Part shown: one piece after another, positions 8,808 through 18,834 of the stretch
Layout: every line of letters begins with the position of its first letter
Position numbering within the stretch: the stretch's first letter is position 1
Position numbers and translations under genes: made by a program
DNA from: Gilvimarinus sp. 2_MG-2023
Lineage (GTDB): Bacteria; Pseudomonadota; Gammaproteobacteria; Pseudomonadales; Cellvibrionaceae
Length of the DNA: 64,000 nt
Reading direction: 5' to 3'
Assembly (NCBI RefSeq): GCF_030547685.1
Contig: NZ_JAUOQM010000044.1
Span: 286,750 to 350,749, forward strand
The notes under the pieces: generated by a model
Told to the model about the DNA's origin: nothing
Databases searched by the model: none
The model's input: the letters and a program-made list of their open reading frames with translations, nothing else

Positions 8808-11375
8808 ATGAAAACTTCAATGTTTGGCGCTCGTACAAAAAGACAGTTTAACACCAGCCACCTGGCAGTTAGCACGCTTGCGCTTAGTGCCGCACTTGGC
8901 TTGAGTGCTTGTGGCGGAAGCAGCCCAGAAACAGTGACCCCTGTTCCGCCCGCGGTGGAGTCTCCCGCCGCTGGTGCAGAAAGTTATACCGCCCTCAAAG
9001 CCGATGGCACCATGTGGGTGAATCAGAATGAACAAAAAGTATCCCTGCGCGGTATTAATATCGGCAACTGGCTGAGCATGGAACTGTGGATGTTTGACAA
9101 TGGGGATAACCCCTTGGGTGAGAACATCCCCGACCAGTGCTCGTTGGAAGAGACCTTGACAGAGCGTTTTGGCGAGGCTGAAAAAGATCGATTAATAAAA
9201 CTACACCGCGACAGCTGGTTCACCGAAGCCGATTGGGATGTGATTGCCGAAGCTGGGTTTAACGTGGTGCGCGTTCCTTTTCCCTACAGCCTGATCGAGA
9301 ATGATGATGCGCCCATGACGTTAAAAGACGATGCCTGGGAGTATTTAGATTGGGCCGTGGCCGAAGCTAAAAAACGCGAAATCTATGTAGTGCTGGACTT
9401 GCACGGTGCTGTCGGAGGCCAAGGCGTCGAGCAACATACCGGTTGTGAAGGGCAAAACGAACTGTGGAGCAATGACTCGTATCAAGAGCGAACCAAATGG
9501 CTTTGGGGCGAGATTGCTAAGCATTATCAAGGTGAAGCTACCGTAGCTGGTTATGGGTTGCTAAACGAGCCCTGGGGAACAGATTCGGCAACTTTACGAG
9601 ATTTGTCAGTTGAGCTATACGATGCAATACGAGCTCATGATGAAGAGCATGTCGTCATACTTGCGGGGCACAACGCCGACGGTATATCCGCTTATGGTGA
9701 TCCTATGGATTACGGCATGGAAAACGTCGCTTTTGAACCGCATTTTTATCCGGGCTTATTTGGCTGGGGTGAAATTGGTTACAACGTACACCGCGATTGG
9801 TTGACCTGCGGTGAAAACGGTGACTCAGGCGTGTGCGATTGGGCCAACAGAGCTCGCAAAGTTTATACGCCTATGCTCGTTGGAGAAATGCAGCCCTGGA
9901 ATGGGTTAGGTGAAATGGGCGGTGAAATCACCCGCGCCACCTTCGATACTTACAATGACCTTAACTGGGCGGGCACCGCTTGGTCGTATAAAGTCGCAAC
10001 CGCGTCCGGTGGCTTGGGCAATGGTACCTGGGGCTATGTCACGAACAATGGCGATCAGCTTATTACCAAGGCCCAAACCTGGGGCTGTGCAGGCTGGGAG
10101 TCTACCTTTGCCAATGCTTGTGATGTACCGGCCAGTAGCACAACGCCTTACGAGGGGGAAGGTACAAAAACCATGTACCTAGTCATTAAAACCGGTGGTT
10201 TTAATGGTGTCGATGTCGTTTACGACAGTATCCAACTCAATAAAGACTCAGATGGAACCAACATTATCGTAAATGGTGAGTTTGGCTCTGGGGCCGAGTC
10301 CAGCTGGACCGAGGTATCACTGTGGGGAGATCCCCGAAATTATGAGTTCGGCTATTCAGCCGGTGAATTTGCTGGCAGTGATAGCGGTGAAGCCCTGCGT
10401 GTTACATCACCGGCAGGTAGCCATGCGCTGATTTATCAAGCGGTTGAAGTGGAAGGTGGCGAGTCCTATACCTTGTCGGGCAAATTTACGGATTTAGGCA
10501 GTAGCGATACCTGGGCCGAAATCTATTTGGTGCCTGATATGCCACAAGAGTGGGTAGATGTCACCGGCCGAGCCATTCCCAGTGTCAATGTTAATTCCTC
10601 TTCTATTGAAGAGATTGAAGAGTACTTCAGCTTCTTTGCCATAGATGAAATGGACTATGTCGTTAACCACTGGGTTAAAGAGTCGCTGACCTCGGAAGAG
10701 TCCGCAACAATATTTACCAATATTCCGGGTAAAGCCAGTAACTTGGCGCTCGATGTCAGTAATTCCAATGTGGCGCTAAGTTGGGACAGTGCCGAAGGCG
10801 AAGTGGTAGGCTACAAAATATACCGTTCTTTGGCGCCTCGCTCCGGTTTTGAGGAGATCGCAACCGTCGAGGCAAACCGTTACAGCGACGATACCGTGAG
10901 CGCCGATACCACTTATTACTATTATGTCGCAGCCTTTAATGACACCGATGAAGGCTACGCCAGTGAAATCATGGCAAGTGGTGAAACCTTCTATACAGTA
11001 CCGACAAAAATTGAAGCCGAGAGTTACTCCACGGCACATCCTGGTGTGCAAACTGAATCCGCTGGTGATGAAGGCGGCGGCTTTAATATCGGAAGCTTTG
11101 AGAGTGGCTACTGGGTCGATTATGACATCAATGTACCTTCCGCTGGCTCTTACGTAATGGATTTTCGTCTGGCCAGTCAGGTGGGTAGCGTACAGTTTGA
11201 AGTAATTGTCGCCGATCAAGTATTAACCACTGTTACGGTGCCAAATACCGGTGGTTGGCAGTCTTATCAGACGCTTAGCTTCGATGTGGAGCTTCCTGAA
11301 GGGCGATCAACGCTGCGGTTACGCTCGGTCGATAACCAGTGGAACTTAAACTGGTTTGAGATCAAAAATCCCTAA
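8808..11375 (+). CDS. Lipoprotein GH5 glucanase (exo-beta-1,3-glucanase-like) with CBM-like, FN3 and CBM6 modules
   Basis: An 855-residue surface lipoprotein: lipobox LSAC (Cys35), then a GH5 barrel at about residues 50-450. GH5 marks are NIGNWLSMELWMF, the acid/base Glu in LLNEPWGT (near residue 253) and the nucleophile Glu in VGEMQPW (near 360). The NxGNWL start is shared with exo-beta-1,3-glucanases. Next come a jelly-roll CBM-like region (about 475-565), an FN3 domain (about 640-730, NLALDVSNSNVALSWDSAEGEVVGYKIYR) and a C-terminal CBM6 (about 735-855, KIEAESYS to NLNWFEIKN). CBM6 modules often bind beta-1,3-glucan. The 190-base gap to the next GH5 gene allows co-transcription. The probable role is cutting beta-1,3-glucan at the cell surface. 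Family is firm, substrate inferred. Confidence 0.85.
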   Translation: MKTSMFGARTKRQFNTSHLAVSTLALSAALGLSACGGSSPETVTPVPPAVESPAAGAESYTALKADGTMWVNQNEQKVSLRGINIGNWLSMELWMFDNGDNPLGENIPDQCSLEETLTERFGEAEKDRLIKLHRDSWFTEADWDVIAEAGFNVVRVPFPYSLIENDDAPMTLKDDAWEYLDWAVAEAKKREIYVVLDLHGAVGGQGVEQHTGCEGQNELWSNDSYQERTKWLWGEIAKHYQGEATVAGYGLLNEPWGTDSATLRDLSVELYDAIRAHDEEHVVILAGHNADGISAYGDPMDYGMENVAFEPHFYPGLFGWGEIGYNVHRDWLTCGENGDSGVCDWANRARKVYTPMLVGEMQPWNGLGEMGGEITRATFDTYNDLNWAGTAWSYKVATASGGLGNGTWGYVTNNGDQLITKAQTWGCAGWESTFANACDVPASSTTPYEGEGTKTMYLVIKTGGFNGVDVVYDSIQLNKDSDGTNIIVNGEFGSGAESSWTEVSLWGDPRNYEFGYSAGEFAGSDSGEALRVTSPAGSHALIYQAVEVEGGESYTLSGKFTDLGSSDTWAEIYLVPDMPQEWVDVTGRAIPSVNVNSSSIEEIEEYFSFFAIDEMDYVVNHWVKESLTSEESATIFTNIPGKASNLALDVSNSNVALSWDSAEGEVVGYKIYRSLAPRSGFEEIATVEANRYSDDTVSADTTYYYYVAAFNDTDEGYASEIMASGETFYTVPTKIEAESYSTAHPGVQTESAGDEGGGFNIGSFESGYWVDYDINVPSAGSYVMDFRLASQVGSVQFEVIVADQVLTTVTVPNTGGWQSYQTLSFDVELPEGRSTLRLRSVDNQWNLNWFEIKNP

Positions 11376-11565
11376 CCCAGAATGTCACGCCGTCCCGATC
11401 CAAGGGGCGGCGTGCACTCTTTGTGCGATGGGTTTTGAGTATGTGGCTGAAGGAAGCTAGGTTTGTGCAGACTCATTAAGCTGCATGATCGACCTTTATC
11501 TGTTTCGTAGTATCAGTAACTTATGACGCTTCGCCAAACAAATAATGAATAAAATGAGGCTAGAG

Positions 11566-14115
11566 ATGAAGCATAAAACTAATAATCGAAAATGCTTATT
11601 CAATCTATATATAAGTGCGAAAAAATTGGCCATTGGGGCCCTACTCCTAAGTGGAGTTATGTTCAGTACGGTTAGCCAGGCCCAATATGTATCGACACAA
11701 GGCACCAAGATTGTCGATGAAAATGGTGACGAACTTTTCTTAAGCGGCATCAATCTTGGTAACTGGCTGTTGTGGGAAGGCTACTTGATGATGGGAGATT
11801 TTAACTATCGAACCCACTCGCAATTTTTAGATTCCCTTTCTCAAGCGTTCGGCAGTACCTCTAAAGCTGAAGAGTTTGAGCATCAATGGCGATTAAATTA
11901 TGTGGATGATAAGGCTATAGCCGATCTAAAAGCGCTGGGCTTTAATTCGGTTCGGGTGCCTTTTCACTACAATATGTTTTGGGAAAACGGCAGCTTAAGT
12001 AATAAAGGGTTTCAATATTTTGACCAAATAATTGAAGCCTGTCGTGATCAGGGAATTTACGTTCTGTTGGATATGCATGCCGCGCCGGGTTACCAGAATC
12101 CGGGAGATCACGCCGATAACATTAACTCTAACGCCAGCCAGCCCCGCGATACTGTAACCTTCTGGGATGGTAATAATGTGAATATTGCCAGCTCGGTTTG
12201 GCGACATATTGCCGATCGCTATAAAAATGAACCGGTAATTTGGGGTTACGACTTAATAAATGAACCTGTTCCTCAGCCCGGCCGTGAATTTGAACTGTTG
12301 GGTTCACTAATCGCAATGCGCGATGCGATTCGCGAGGTGGATTCAAATCATGTCATTGTCGCCGAAGGTTCGTGGTGGGGATCGGACTTGACCAAAATCG
12401 ACTGGAGCGATCCGCAGGTGCAGGCCGAAACAGGCGTTAGTGCCCAGTGGGATAATGATTTGGTCTATCAAATTCATCACTATGGTCCGGTATCCACAAC
12501 GCGTGGGCGTGAAGATCTTACCAATAATTTGAATATCCCTCTTATTATTGGCGAGTATGGCGAAACCGACCCTGGCAATCTGGCCGCTATAACCGATTGG
12601 GCCAAACAAGAGTTGTCGGGTTATTTCCCCTGGTCTTTTAAGAAAATGTCACACGATAAAACCTTGTGGACAATACCGCCCAATAATGCTTATAACGAGA
12701 TTAAAGCTTTCATTAATAATGGTGGGACACCTCCGACTCATCTGTTCGATGAAATGATTAACTTTGCACAGAACAATATTCGCAATGGTCACTCCAGTCA
12801 TACCTGGCATCAGAGCTTTTACGATGCTGTAGCACCCTCTGCTCAAGTGGTCCAGCCGGACTGCGGCGCAGCACCGGTCACTGAGTTGCCTGGAAGGATA
12901 GAAGCAGAATCATTTTGCCAAAGCTCAAGCCTGCAAACTGAAACTACAGGTGATGTCGAAGGCGGACAAAATGTGGGTTTTATCAGCCCCGGTGATTGGG
13001 GCGAATACAACATTAACGTACCGAGCTCTGGTACTTATACATTAAAGTTACGCACGGCAGGGCAGGCCACCTCCGGTCAAATAGATGTCAAAGTAGACGG
13101 TGCCTCAATCGCAAGTGTAAGCACGCCGGTCACCGGTGATTGGCAAAGCTATCAGACAATGACTCGGGAAGTTACACTGAGCGCGGGTGATCATCGCCTG
13201 CGCCTGGATTTTTTAACCGGTGGCTTCAATCTAAATTGGATAGCGTTTGAAGCAGGTGAGTCCGAGCCGAATCCTGTCGATCCGTGTGCTGGTAGTCCCC
13301 TGAGCTTGCCTGCCAAAATAGAGGCAGAAAACTATTGCGCTATGCAAGGTGTGCAGACAGAGGCGACAGCCGACAGCGGTGGAGGCGACAACATCGGCTG
13401 GATTGATAACGGTGACTGGACGCAATATCAACTGACTGTGAGTGAGAGCACCGACTTTACCGTAACCGCTCGGGTGGCGAGTCAAAATGGTGGTGGTCGC
13501 ATGAACATAGAAATTGATGGTAGCAATGCCGGTGGCATCGACATTCCCACCACGGGTGGTTGGCAGAACTGGCAATCAATAGCAGTGCCAATAACTTTGA
13601 GTGCCGGCGATCACAGTGTTCGTTTTAACTTTGTAAGCGGCGGTTTTAATGTCAATTGGATTGACTTTACCGAGCAAAGTGCGCCCGATAACGCTGATTT
13701 ACAAGCTGGAACCTATGTTATTACCAACGACGCCAGCGGTAAGGTTCTGGATGTCTCTGGGGTATCTACTCAAAATGGTGCCAATGTGCATCAGTGGGAT
13801 TATTCCGGCGGTCTCAATCAGCAGTGGTTGGTTGAAGCTTTGGGCGATGGCAGCTATGAACTGGTCAGCCTTAATAGTGGTTCATGTCTCGATGCCGATG
13901 TTGTCAGCGATAATGTGCATCAGTGGTCCTGCCAGAGTAACAGCAATCAACGCTGGACGATTGAGCGTCAACCGAATGGTTACTACACCATTTTGACGAT
14001 ATCGGGGGAAGCGGTGGAAGTCGAGGGCAACAGCACCGTCAATGGCGCTAACATTCGCACTGCCAACCTTGTGCAAACATCGCGTCAGCAGTGGCGCTTT
14101 GATCTTGTAAATTGA
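11566..14115 (+). CDS. Secreted GH5 glucanase with two CBM6 modules and a ricin-type (CBM13) lectin domain
   Basis: The start at 11566 has GAGG six bases upstream; two earlier in-frame ATGs (11545, 11554) lack one. The signal peptide ends SQA. The GH5 barrel carries INLGNWLLWEGYLMM, the acid/base Glu in INEPVPQPG (near residue 232) and the nucleophile in IIGEYGET (near 329). Two CBM6 modules follow (about 439-562 and 580-702, each starting PxKIEAE and ending NWI-F). A ricin-B trefoil follows at about 708-849, with QQW repeats (LNQQWLVEA, NQRWTIER, RQQWRFDL). The paired GH5s differ in anchoring: the upstream one is a lipoprotein and this one is probably released or outer-membrane associated. 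A terminator follows. Confidence 0.88.
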   Translation: MKHKTNNRKCLFNLYISAKKLAIGALLLSGVMFSTVSQAQYVSTQGTKIVDENGDELFLSGINLGNWLLWEGYLMMGDFNYRTHSQFLDSLSQAFGSTSKAEEFEHQWRLNYVDDKAIADLKALGFNSVRVPFHYNMFWENGSLSNKGFQYFDQIIEACRDQGIYVLLDMHAAPGYQNPGDHADNINSNASQPRDTVTFWDGNNVNIASSVWRHIADRYKNEPVIWGYDLINEPVPQPGREFELLGSLIAMRDAIREVDSNHVIVAEGSWWGSDLTKIDWSDPQVQAETGVSAQWDNDLVYQIHHYGPVSTTRGREDLTNNLNIPLIIGEYGETDPGNLAAITDWAKQELSGYFPWSFKKMSHDKTLWTIPPNNAYNEIKAFINNGGTPPTHLFDEMINFAQNNIRNGHSSHTWHQSFYDAVAPSAQVVQPDCGAAPVTELPGRIEAESFCQSSSLQTETTGDVEGGQNVGFISPGDWGEYNINVPSSGTYTLKLRTAGQATSGQIDVKVDGASIASVSTPVTGDWQSYQTMTREVTLSAGDHRLRLDFLTGGFNLNWIAFEAGESEPNPVDPCAGSPLSLPAKIEAENYCAMQGVQTEATADSGGGDNIGWIDNGDWTQYQLTVSESTDFTVTARVASQNGGGRMNIEIDGSNAGGIDIPTTGGWQNWQSIAVPITLSAGDHSVRFNFVSGGFNVNWIDFTEQSAPDNADLQAGTYVITNDASGKVLDVSGVSTQNGANVHQWDYSGGLNQQWLVEALGDGSYELVSLNSGSCLDADVVSDNVHQWSCQSNSNQRWTIERQPNGYYTILTISGEAVEVEGNSTVNGANIRTANLVQTSRQQWRFDLVN

Positions 14116-14133
14116 TCTGAAAGAACTCTCCTG

Positions 14134-14217
14134 GAGGGATAGCTTTTCGAGTTTCACTATCCCTCAAAACGTCAGGCTTTGGGCTTTTGTCTTTTGGGCA
14201 ATAAGCCCCTTTTTTTT
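14134..14217 (+). terminator. Double hairpin terminator after the GH5 operon
   Basis: GAGGGATAG (14134-14142) pairs with CTATCCCTC (14157-14165). A second stem, GGGCTT (14181-14186) with AAGCCC (14203-14208), is followed by eight T residues. Together they make a convincing end to the receptor/GH5 transcript. Confidence 0.85.
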
Positions 14218-14553
14218 GCTGCGCGGTTTCAAGTAATTACTCTCTTTCTCCTCGCCCATGATTTCCCCCTCAGTATAAGTATCTTAAGCAATATTACCTG
14301 GCAGTTAACGGATACCCTGATGTTAATGACTGCCGGTAAATATAGTAGATCGTTGCGCATTTATTGCGAGCTGTGAACCAAGACTGCCGGAAGTCATGGT
14401 GAAGAGGGGAGAATAAGCTTTAATGACACAGTGGTAGGGGGTGAGGATAACAGCCGGTCTCAACCATACTTGATATAGGTGTATCCCCGACATTCGGGTG
14501 GAACCGGCGTGCCGGGGATTTGCTAAAAAAGTTAGGTTGGTGGCGTCGTCAGT
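14218..14553. other. Gene-free spacer between convergent GH5 and GH3 genes
   Basis: About 335 bases without a convincing reading frame, repeat or RNA. A small hairpin-rich patch near 14487-14525 (CCCCGACATTCGGGTGG, then CCGGCGTGCCGGGG) could serve as a terminator for the minus-strand GH3 gene, although no clear T run follows it on that strand. Confidence 0.4.
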
Positions 14554-16809
14554 TTACTCGTAAACAGTAAAGCGACCTTTTAAGCCTGATGTTGCATCCT
14601 TGGCAATCCACAATTCGAACTCTCCAACCTCAGTGACTTTTTCCATTTTTTGGTTGTGGAATGCGAGTGCATCAGTGGATATTTCAAATTCAACGACCCG
14701 AGATTCACCCGGCGCAAGTGTTACACGTTCAAAGCCTTTTAACTCTCGAATGGGGCGAGTACGTGATGCAACCAAATCCCTAATATACAGCTGAACTACC
14801 TCTGTGGTTTTTACTTTGCCAGTATTTTTGATGGTGGCACTGGCTTTAAGCGTCTCTCCCAAAGCGATGCGCGATTTAGCAATAGCGAGATTGGAATACT
14901 CAAATTCGCTGTAGGTCAAGCCAAAACCAAAGGGGAACTCGGGCTCATGACCATAGTCTAGGTGGTTCGATGAGTTACCGGGATCGTGTTGGAATACGCC
15001 TTGTTCAATTTCACCAATGAGAGTGTAATTGTCATCAGTGGCCGGGCGCCCAGTTGCCATTCGATTGTAATAAATGGGAATTTGTCCTTCGCCCTTGGGC
15101 CAGGTAATGGGTAAGCGGCCCACAGGGGAATACTCTCCGTAAAGTACATCAACTAAAGCGGGGCCTGCCATAGTGCCAGGGTGCCATGCCATCATGATGG
15201 CATCGGATTGGCTGCGTACTTTGCCCAGCTCGATAGGACGGCCTGCCATAATAACGGTCACCAGGGGTTTTCCCGTTTCGCTTAAGGCTTTTACCAGCTC
15301 TTGTTGCGCCCCAGGCAATGCAATATCACCGCGGCTGTGCCCCTCACCCGATAAAATAGATTCTTCGCCACCCACATACACGATGACGTCGGCTTGTTGT
15401 GCTGCCTCTACGGCTTTACCAAACCCTTTTGTCGATGTGTCGCGGCTGTATTCCAGTCCCTGAACAAAGGTAAACGAATCGGTTCCGCCAAGATATTGTT
15501 CAAGAGCCGGTACTAAGGGCTCTGAGTCCTCCTTGTTGCCATTGTAAATCCAAGTACCCAATTGTTCATGGGGTACATTGGCCAACGGGCCGATTAATGC
15601 AATCTTGGTTTTTGGGGCAAGTGGCAATATCGAATTGTCATTTTTCAATAAAACAAAGCTTTCCCGCGCAGCTTCACGTGCAGCTTGTCGATGGTCATCG
15701 CTAAGGATAACCGCCTCGCGGTTGCCTCTCGGGTAAGGGTTCTCCCACAGGCCCAGGCGCATCTTGACCCGAAGCATATGACGGACCGCTTGGTCTAACT
15801 TCGCCTCGGTAAATTTCCCCTCTTTAATAAGCTGGGGCAGATGCTGCTGATAAGTATCGGTGTACATTTCAAAGTCAATGCCCGCGTTGGCACTCAGCTC
15901 GGCGGCATGTTTGGCGTCTCGGGCAAAGCCGTGAGGTAACATTTCCATGACCGCATTCCAGTCGCTGACCACAAATCCGTCAAACCCCCATTCGTCTCGC
16001 AAGATAGTTTTCAGTGCGTACTGATTGGCGGTAGCTGGAATGTCGTTCAGGGTGTTGTAAGAGCTCATGATGGTCATTAGCCCCGCGTCTACCGCTGCTT
16101 TGAATGGCGGTAGGAAGGTGTCGCGCAATCTCGCTTCAGGTATATAAGCGGCATTGTAGTCGCGCCCGGCTTCTGCTGCGCCATAACCAATAAAGTGTTT
16201 TGCCGAGGCCGCCATGGCATCGGGGCGGCTAGGGTCATCTGTTTGAAAGCCTTCGGTCATAGCGACCCCCAATATGGAGGCCAAATAAGGGTCTTCTCCC
16301 AGAGTTTCTGCAATTCGGCCCCAGCGCGGGTCGTGGGATATGTCAATCATTGGGGCAAATGTCCAGCGAATGCCGTCAGTTGTTGCCTCTTCGGCGGCGA
16401 TGCGTGCGCCTTTTTTAACCAGCTCTGGGTTCCAGCTGGCCGCCTGGCCTAACGGTATGGGAAAAATGGTTTCGTAACCGTGAATGACATCCTGGCCAAA
16501 GATCAGTGGTATACCCTGAGGGCTTTCTTCCACGGCGATTTTTTGCAGCTCGGCAAAAGCGTTGTCGTTAACGGAGGAGAAATTAACGTTCAAAAAACCG
16601 CCAACCTCGCCCTGGCGAATCTGTTCTTTAAGGGCCGGTATTTGTTCTGCACTGTAAGTGCCAAAATCACGCAGAGCGAGTTGTCCTACTTTTTGCTCAA
16701 TGGTCATAGTCTCAAGCAGGGTGTCGATACGTTCTTCCACTGCGTCGGCACTCGCGAGTGGGGCGCCGAGGCACATTACTGGCAGGCAGTAAGTCAATAG
16801 CTTTTTCAT
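14554..16809 (-). CDS. Periplasmic/secreted GH3 beta-glucosidase (BglX-like)
   Basis: The start at 16809 (MKKLLTYCLPVMCLGAPLASA) has GGAG six bases upstream; a four-codon longer form from 16821 is possible. The ~750-residue protein has the standard three-part GH3 plan. The N-terminal barrel has KHFIGYG and the nucleophile Asp in GFVVSDWNAV (near residue 275), the alpha/beta sandwich has GEESILSGEGHSRGDIALPG, and the C-terminal FN3-like domain ends LKGRFTVYE. BglX-type enzymes release glucose from beta-linked oligosaccharides. It is convergent with the GH5 operon and would complete breakdown of the imported oligomers. Confidence 0.92.
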   Translation of the reverse strand: MKKLLTYCLPVMCLGAPLASADAVEERIDTLLETMTIEQKVGQLALRDFGTYSAEQIPALKEQIRQGEVGGFLNVNFSSVNDNAFAELQKIAVEESPQGIPLIFGQDVIHGYETIFPIPLGQAASWNPELVKKGARIAAEEATTDGIRWTFAPMIDISHDPRWGRIAETLGEDPYLASILGVAMTEGFQTDDPSRPDAMAASAKHFIGYGAAEAGRDYNAAYIPEARLRDTFLPPFKAAVDAGLMTIMSSYNTLNDIPATANQYALKTILRDEWGFDGFVVSDWNAVMEMLPHGFARDAKHAAELSANAGIDFEMYTDTYQQHLPQLIKEGKFTEAKLDQAVRHMLRVKMRLGLWENPYPRGNREAVILSDDHRQAAREAARESFVLLKNDNSILPLAPKTKIALIGPLANVPHEQLGTWIYNGNKEDSEPLVPALEQYLGGTDSFTFVQGLEYSRDTSTKGFGKAVEAAQQADVIVYVGGEESILSGEGHSRGDIALPGAQQELVKALSETGKPLVTVIMAGRPIELGKVRSQSDAIMMAWHPGTMAGPALVDVLYGEYSPVGRLPITWPKGEGQIPIYYNRMATGRPATDDNYTLIGEIEQGVFQHDPGNSSNHLDYGHEPEFPFGFGLTYSEFEYSNLAIAKSRIALGETLKASATIKNTGKVKTTEVVQLYIRDLVASRTRPIRELKGFERVTLAPGESRVVEFEISTDALAFHNQKMEKVTEVGEFELWIAKDATSGLKGRFTVYE

Positions 16810-17115
16810 AGGTGACTCCATTATTTGGTCACTTCGTTATTCGTGAGCAGCATTACGCTGAGTGAATGGCCACAAAATGGTGGCCAATCACTACTATAAA
16901 ATCACCTTGTCTGTGTGTCGTACGAGCAGGTTACTTTTAAGGTCGAACCTGCAAAAAACCGATAAAGTTCGCGCCACAAGCGTTTATTCGAACCCGTTCT
17001 GGCCAATAAAACCGAAGTGCGAACGTTTTTTCGCAGTGAAAGCGCTAAGGTTATCGGGCAGAAGGTGTGATTCGGGTAGTTTTATTTAAAAATAATAATG
17101 TTTGAGGCTGATGAA
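16810..17115. promoter_or_regulatory. Divergent promoter region between GH3 and the FG-GAP lipoprotein
   Basis: About 300 bases shared by two divergent genes. It contains GTTCGCG (16967-16973) and ATTCGAACCC (16986-16995), the same motifs seen upstream of the receptor at 6318, plus a further CGAAC at 17015. This is the best candidate for common control by the AraC-type regulator. No clear -35/-10 pair was chosen. Confidence 0.4.
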
Positions 17116-18825
17116 ATGTTCGTACAGCGATTTTTTCTGTGTTGTATTCCAGTTTTTTTGGCGGCTTGTGGTGGCGGGTCGACGAGTGGCTCCTCTCTGG
17201 CGGGCTCTGATCATTCGTCTGCAGGCTCAACCTCTGTCCCGTCTAAGTTATTTGTCGATCGTACGGATGAAACTGGCATAGAGTTTCTCGCCGGTTATAA
17301 AACCTCTAAAGGTGTTAGCGATATTATGAAATATTGCGGCGGCGTCGCTTCGGATGATGTGAATAACGACGGTCTGGTGGATTTGTTCTTTATTAAAGGG
17401 GATATAGATCAACCCAGCCTGTATTTAAATAATGGCGATAATCGTTATCGTGAAGCGACTGATAACTGGGGTATTGATGTTGAGGATCATAAGGGTTGTG
17501 GCCCGGCCTTTGCGGATGTGAATGGTGATGATCGGCTGGATTTATTTATTGGCGGTATCGATGGGGACCCAAGTTATTTATGGCTCCAACAGCAGGATAA
17601 CCAAGGCAAATGGCATTTTATAGATAAAACCCAAGAGTACGGATTGGCGGATATGGTTTCTCCCAACACCATTTCGGCCTCTTTTGGTGATTACGATGGT
17701 GATGGCTGGCTTGACCTATTTTTAGGACACTGGGGAACCCCGGAGTCGGCCCCCAAAGAGCATTTATGGCGCAACCTAGGGGGCAAGCGTTTTGAAAATA
17801 CCACTGTGGAGGCTGGGCTGGCGGAATATATGATATTGCAGCCCAATAATACGGCGGTATTGGGCGCCGGGGTGGATTACAGTTTTTCCGGAGCGTTTAG
17901 TGATATTAACAATGACCGCTGCCCGGATTTATTGGTAATCGGTGATTTTACAACCTCGCAAGTGTTTCTCAATCGCTGCGATGGTATCTATCAAAAGTAT
18001 GCCTCTGATGAAATCGACATCGATAATGGCATGGGCGGTACGACGGGCGATCTGGATAACGATGGTGATCTGGATTGGTTTGTCAGTGGTATAGCCACGG
18101 CGTCGGGGCAAGGCAATCGCTTGTATCTAAACAATCATCTCTCCTCCCAAGGTGCAGAGCAAATGTTTACCGATGTCAGCCAGGAAAAAGGGGTGGTAGA
18201 CGGTGGCTGGGGTTGGGGGGCCTGCTTTGCCGATTTTGATAATAATGGCTTGCTGGATATTTTTCATGTTAACGGTTGGCAAGCGGGGCTGTTTGGGGCC
18301 AGTTATGCCGACGATCGATCGCGGTTGTATATGGCCGAGGTTAACGCCGGTGACAATACCCTTTACTACCGTGAACAGGCCTTAGTTGCCGGCATTACCG
18401 ATCGTACCCAAGGCCGGGGTGTGGTGTGTTTTGATTCGGACAATGACGGCGATGTGGATATTATTACCGCCAACGGTATTTTTGATGAGGGCTTAACACC
18501 GTTCAAGTTTTATCAAAATACACACGCAGACGATCATTCAAACGCTTCGACTCAGTTGCGTATTCAACTGCTGGGTTCCCACCCAAATACTGCCGCCATC
18601 GGCAGCAAGATCAAAATCGTATCCTCGCAAGCGACACAAATGCGAGAAGTTACGGCAAACAGTAATTTCGTCTCCAATAATCCGTCGATTCAATACGTGG
18701 GGTTTGCTCCGGGCGATACGATCGAGTCTATTGAGGTGCGCTGGCAGGATGGCCGCATTAGCCTGCACCAAGGCCCTTTTTCCAAAGCGCACCTTACGAT
18801 TAGTCACCCGGACCGAAATTTTTGA
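17116..18825 (+). CDS. FG-GAP/VCBS repeat lipoprotein with C-terminal ASPIC/UnbV domain
   Basis: The start at 17116 has GAGG eight bases upstream and gives MFVQRFFLCCIPVFLAACGGG, a lipobox; a start at 17098 is less likely. The body is a run of calcium-loop repeats of the FG-GAP type (DVNNDGLVDLFFIKG, DVNGDDRLDLFIGG, DYDGDGWLDLFLGHW, DLDNDGDLDWF, DFDNNGLLDIFHVNG, DSDNDGDVDIITANG), which fold as a beta-propeller. An ASPIC/UnbV domain closes it (GSKIKI to VRWQDGRISLHQ, about residues 485-570). Such proteins are extracellular and their biochemical role is not settled. It is nine bases from the haloperoxidase-like gene, and the two are probably one unit. Confidence 0.85.
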   Translation: MFVQRFFLCCIPVFLAACGGGSTSGSSLAGSDHSSAGSTSVPSKLFVDRTDETGIEFLAGYKTSKGVSDIMKYCGGVASDDVNNDGLVDLFFIKGDIDQPSLYLNNGDNRYREATDNWGIDVEDHKGCGPAFADVNGDDRLDLFIGGIDGDPSYLWLQQQDNQGKWHFIDKTQEYGLADMVSPNTISASFGDYDGDGWLDLFLGHWGTPESAPKEHLWRNLGGKRFENTTVEAGLAEYMILQPNNTAVLGAGVDYSFSGAFSDINNDRCPDLLVIGDFTTSQVFLNRCDGIYQKYASDEIDIDNGMGGTTGDLDNDGDLDWFVSGIATASGQGNRLYLNNHLSSQGAEQMFTDVSQEKGVVDGGWGWGACFADFDNNGLLDIFHVNGWQAGLFGASYADDRSRLYMAEVNAGDNTLYYREQALVAGITDRTQGRGVVCFDSDNDGDVDIITANGIFDEGLTPFKFYQNTHADDHSNASTQLRIQLLGSHPNTAAIGSKIKIVSSQATQMREVTANSNFVSNNPSIQYVGFAPGDTIESIEVRWQDGRISLHQGPFSKAHLTISHPDRNF

Positions 18826-18834
18826 GGTTAAACC

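Noticed and set aside
10776-11219. Minus-strand frame inside the GH5 gene
   Set aside because: It lies opposite FN3 and CBM6 domains with clear homology and has no start context of its own.
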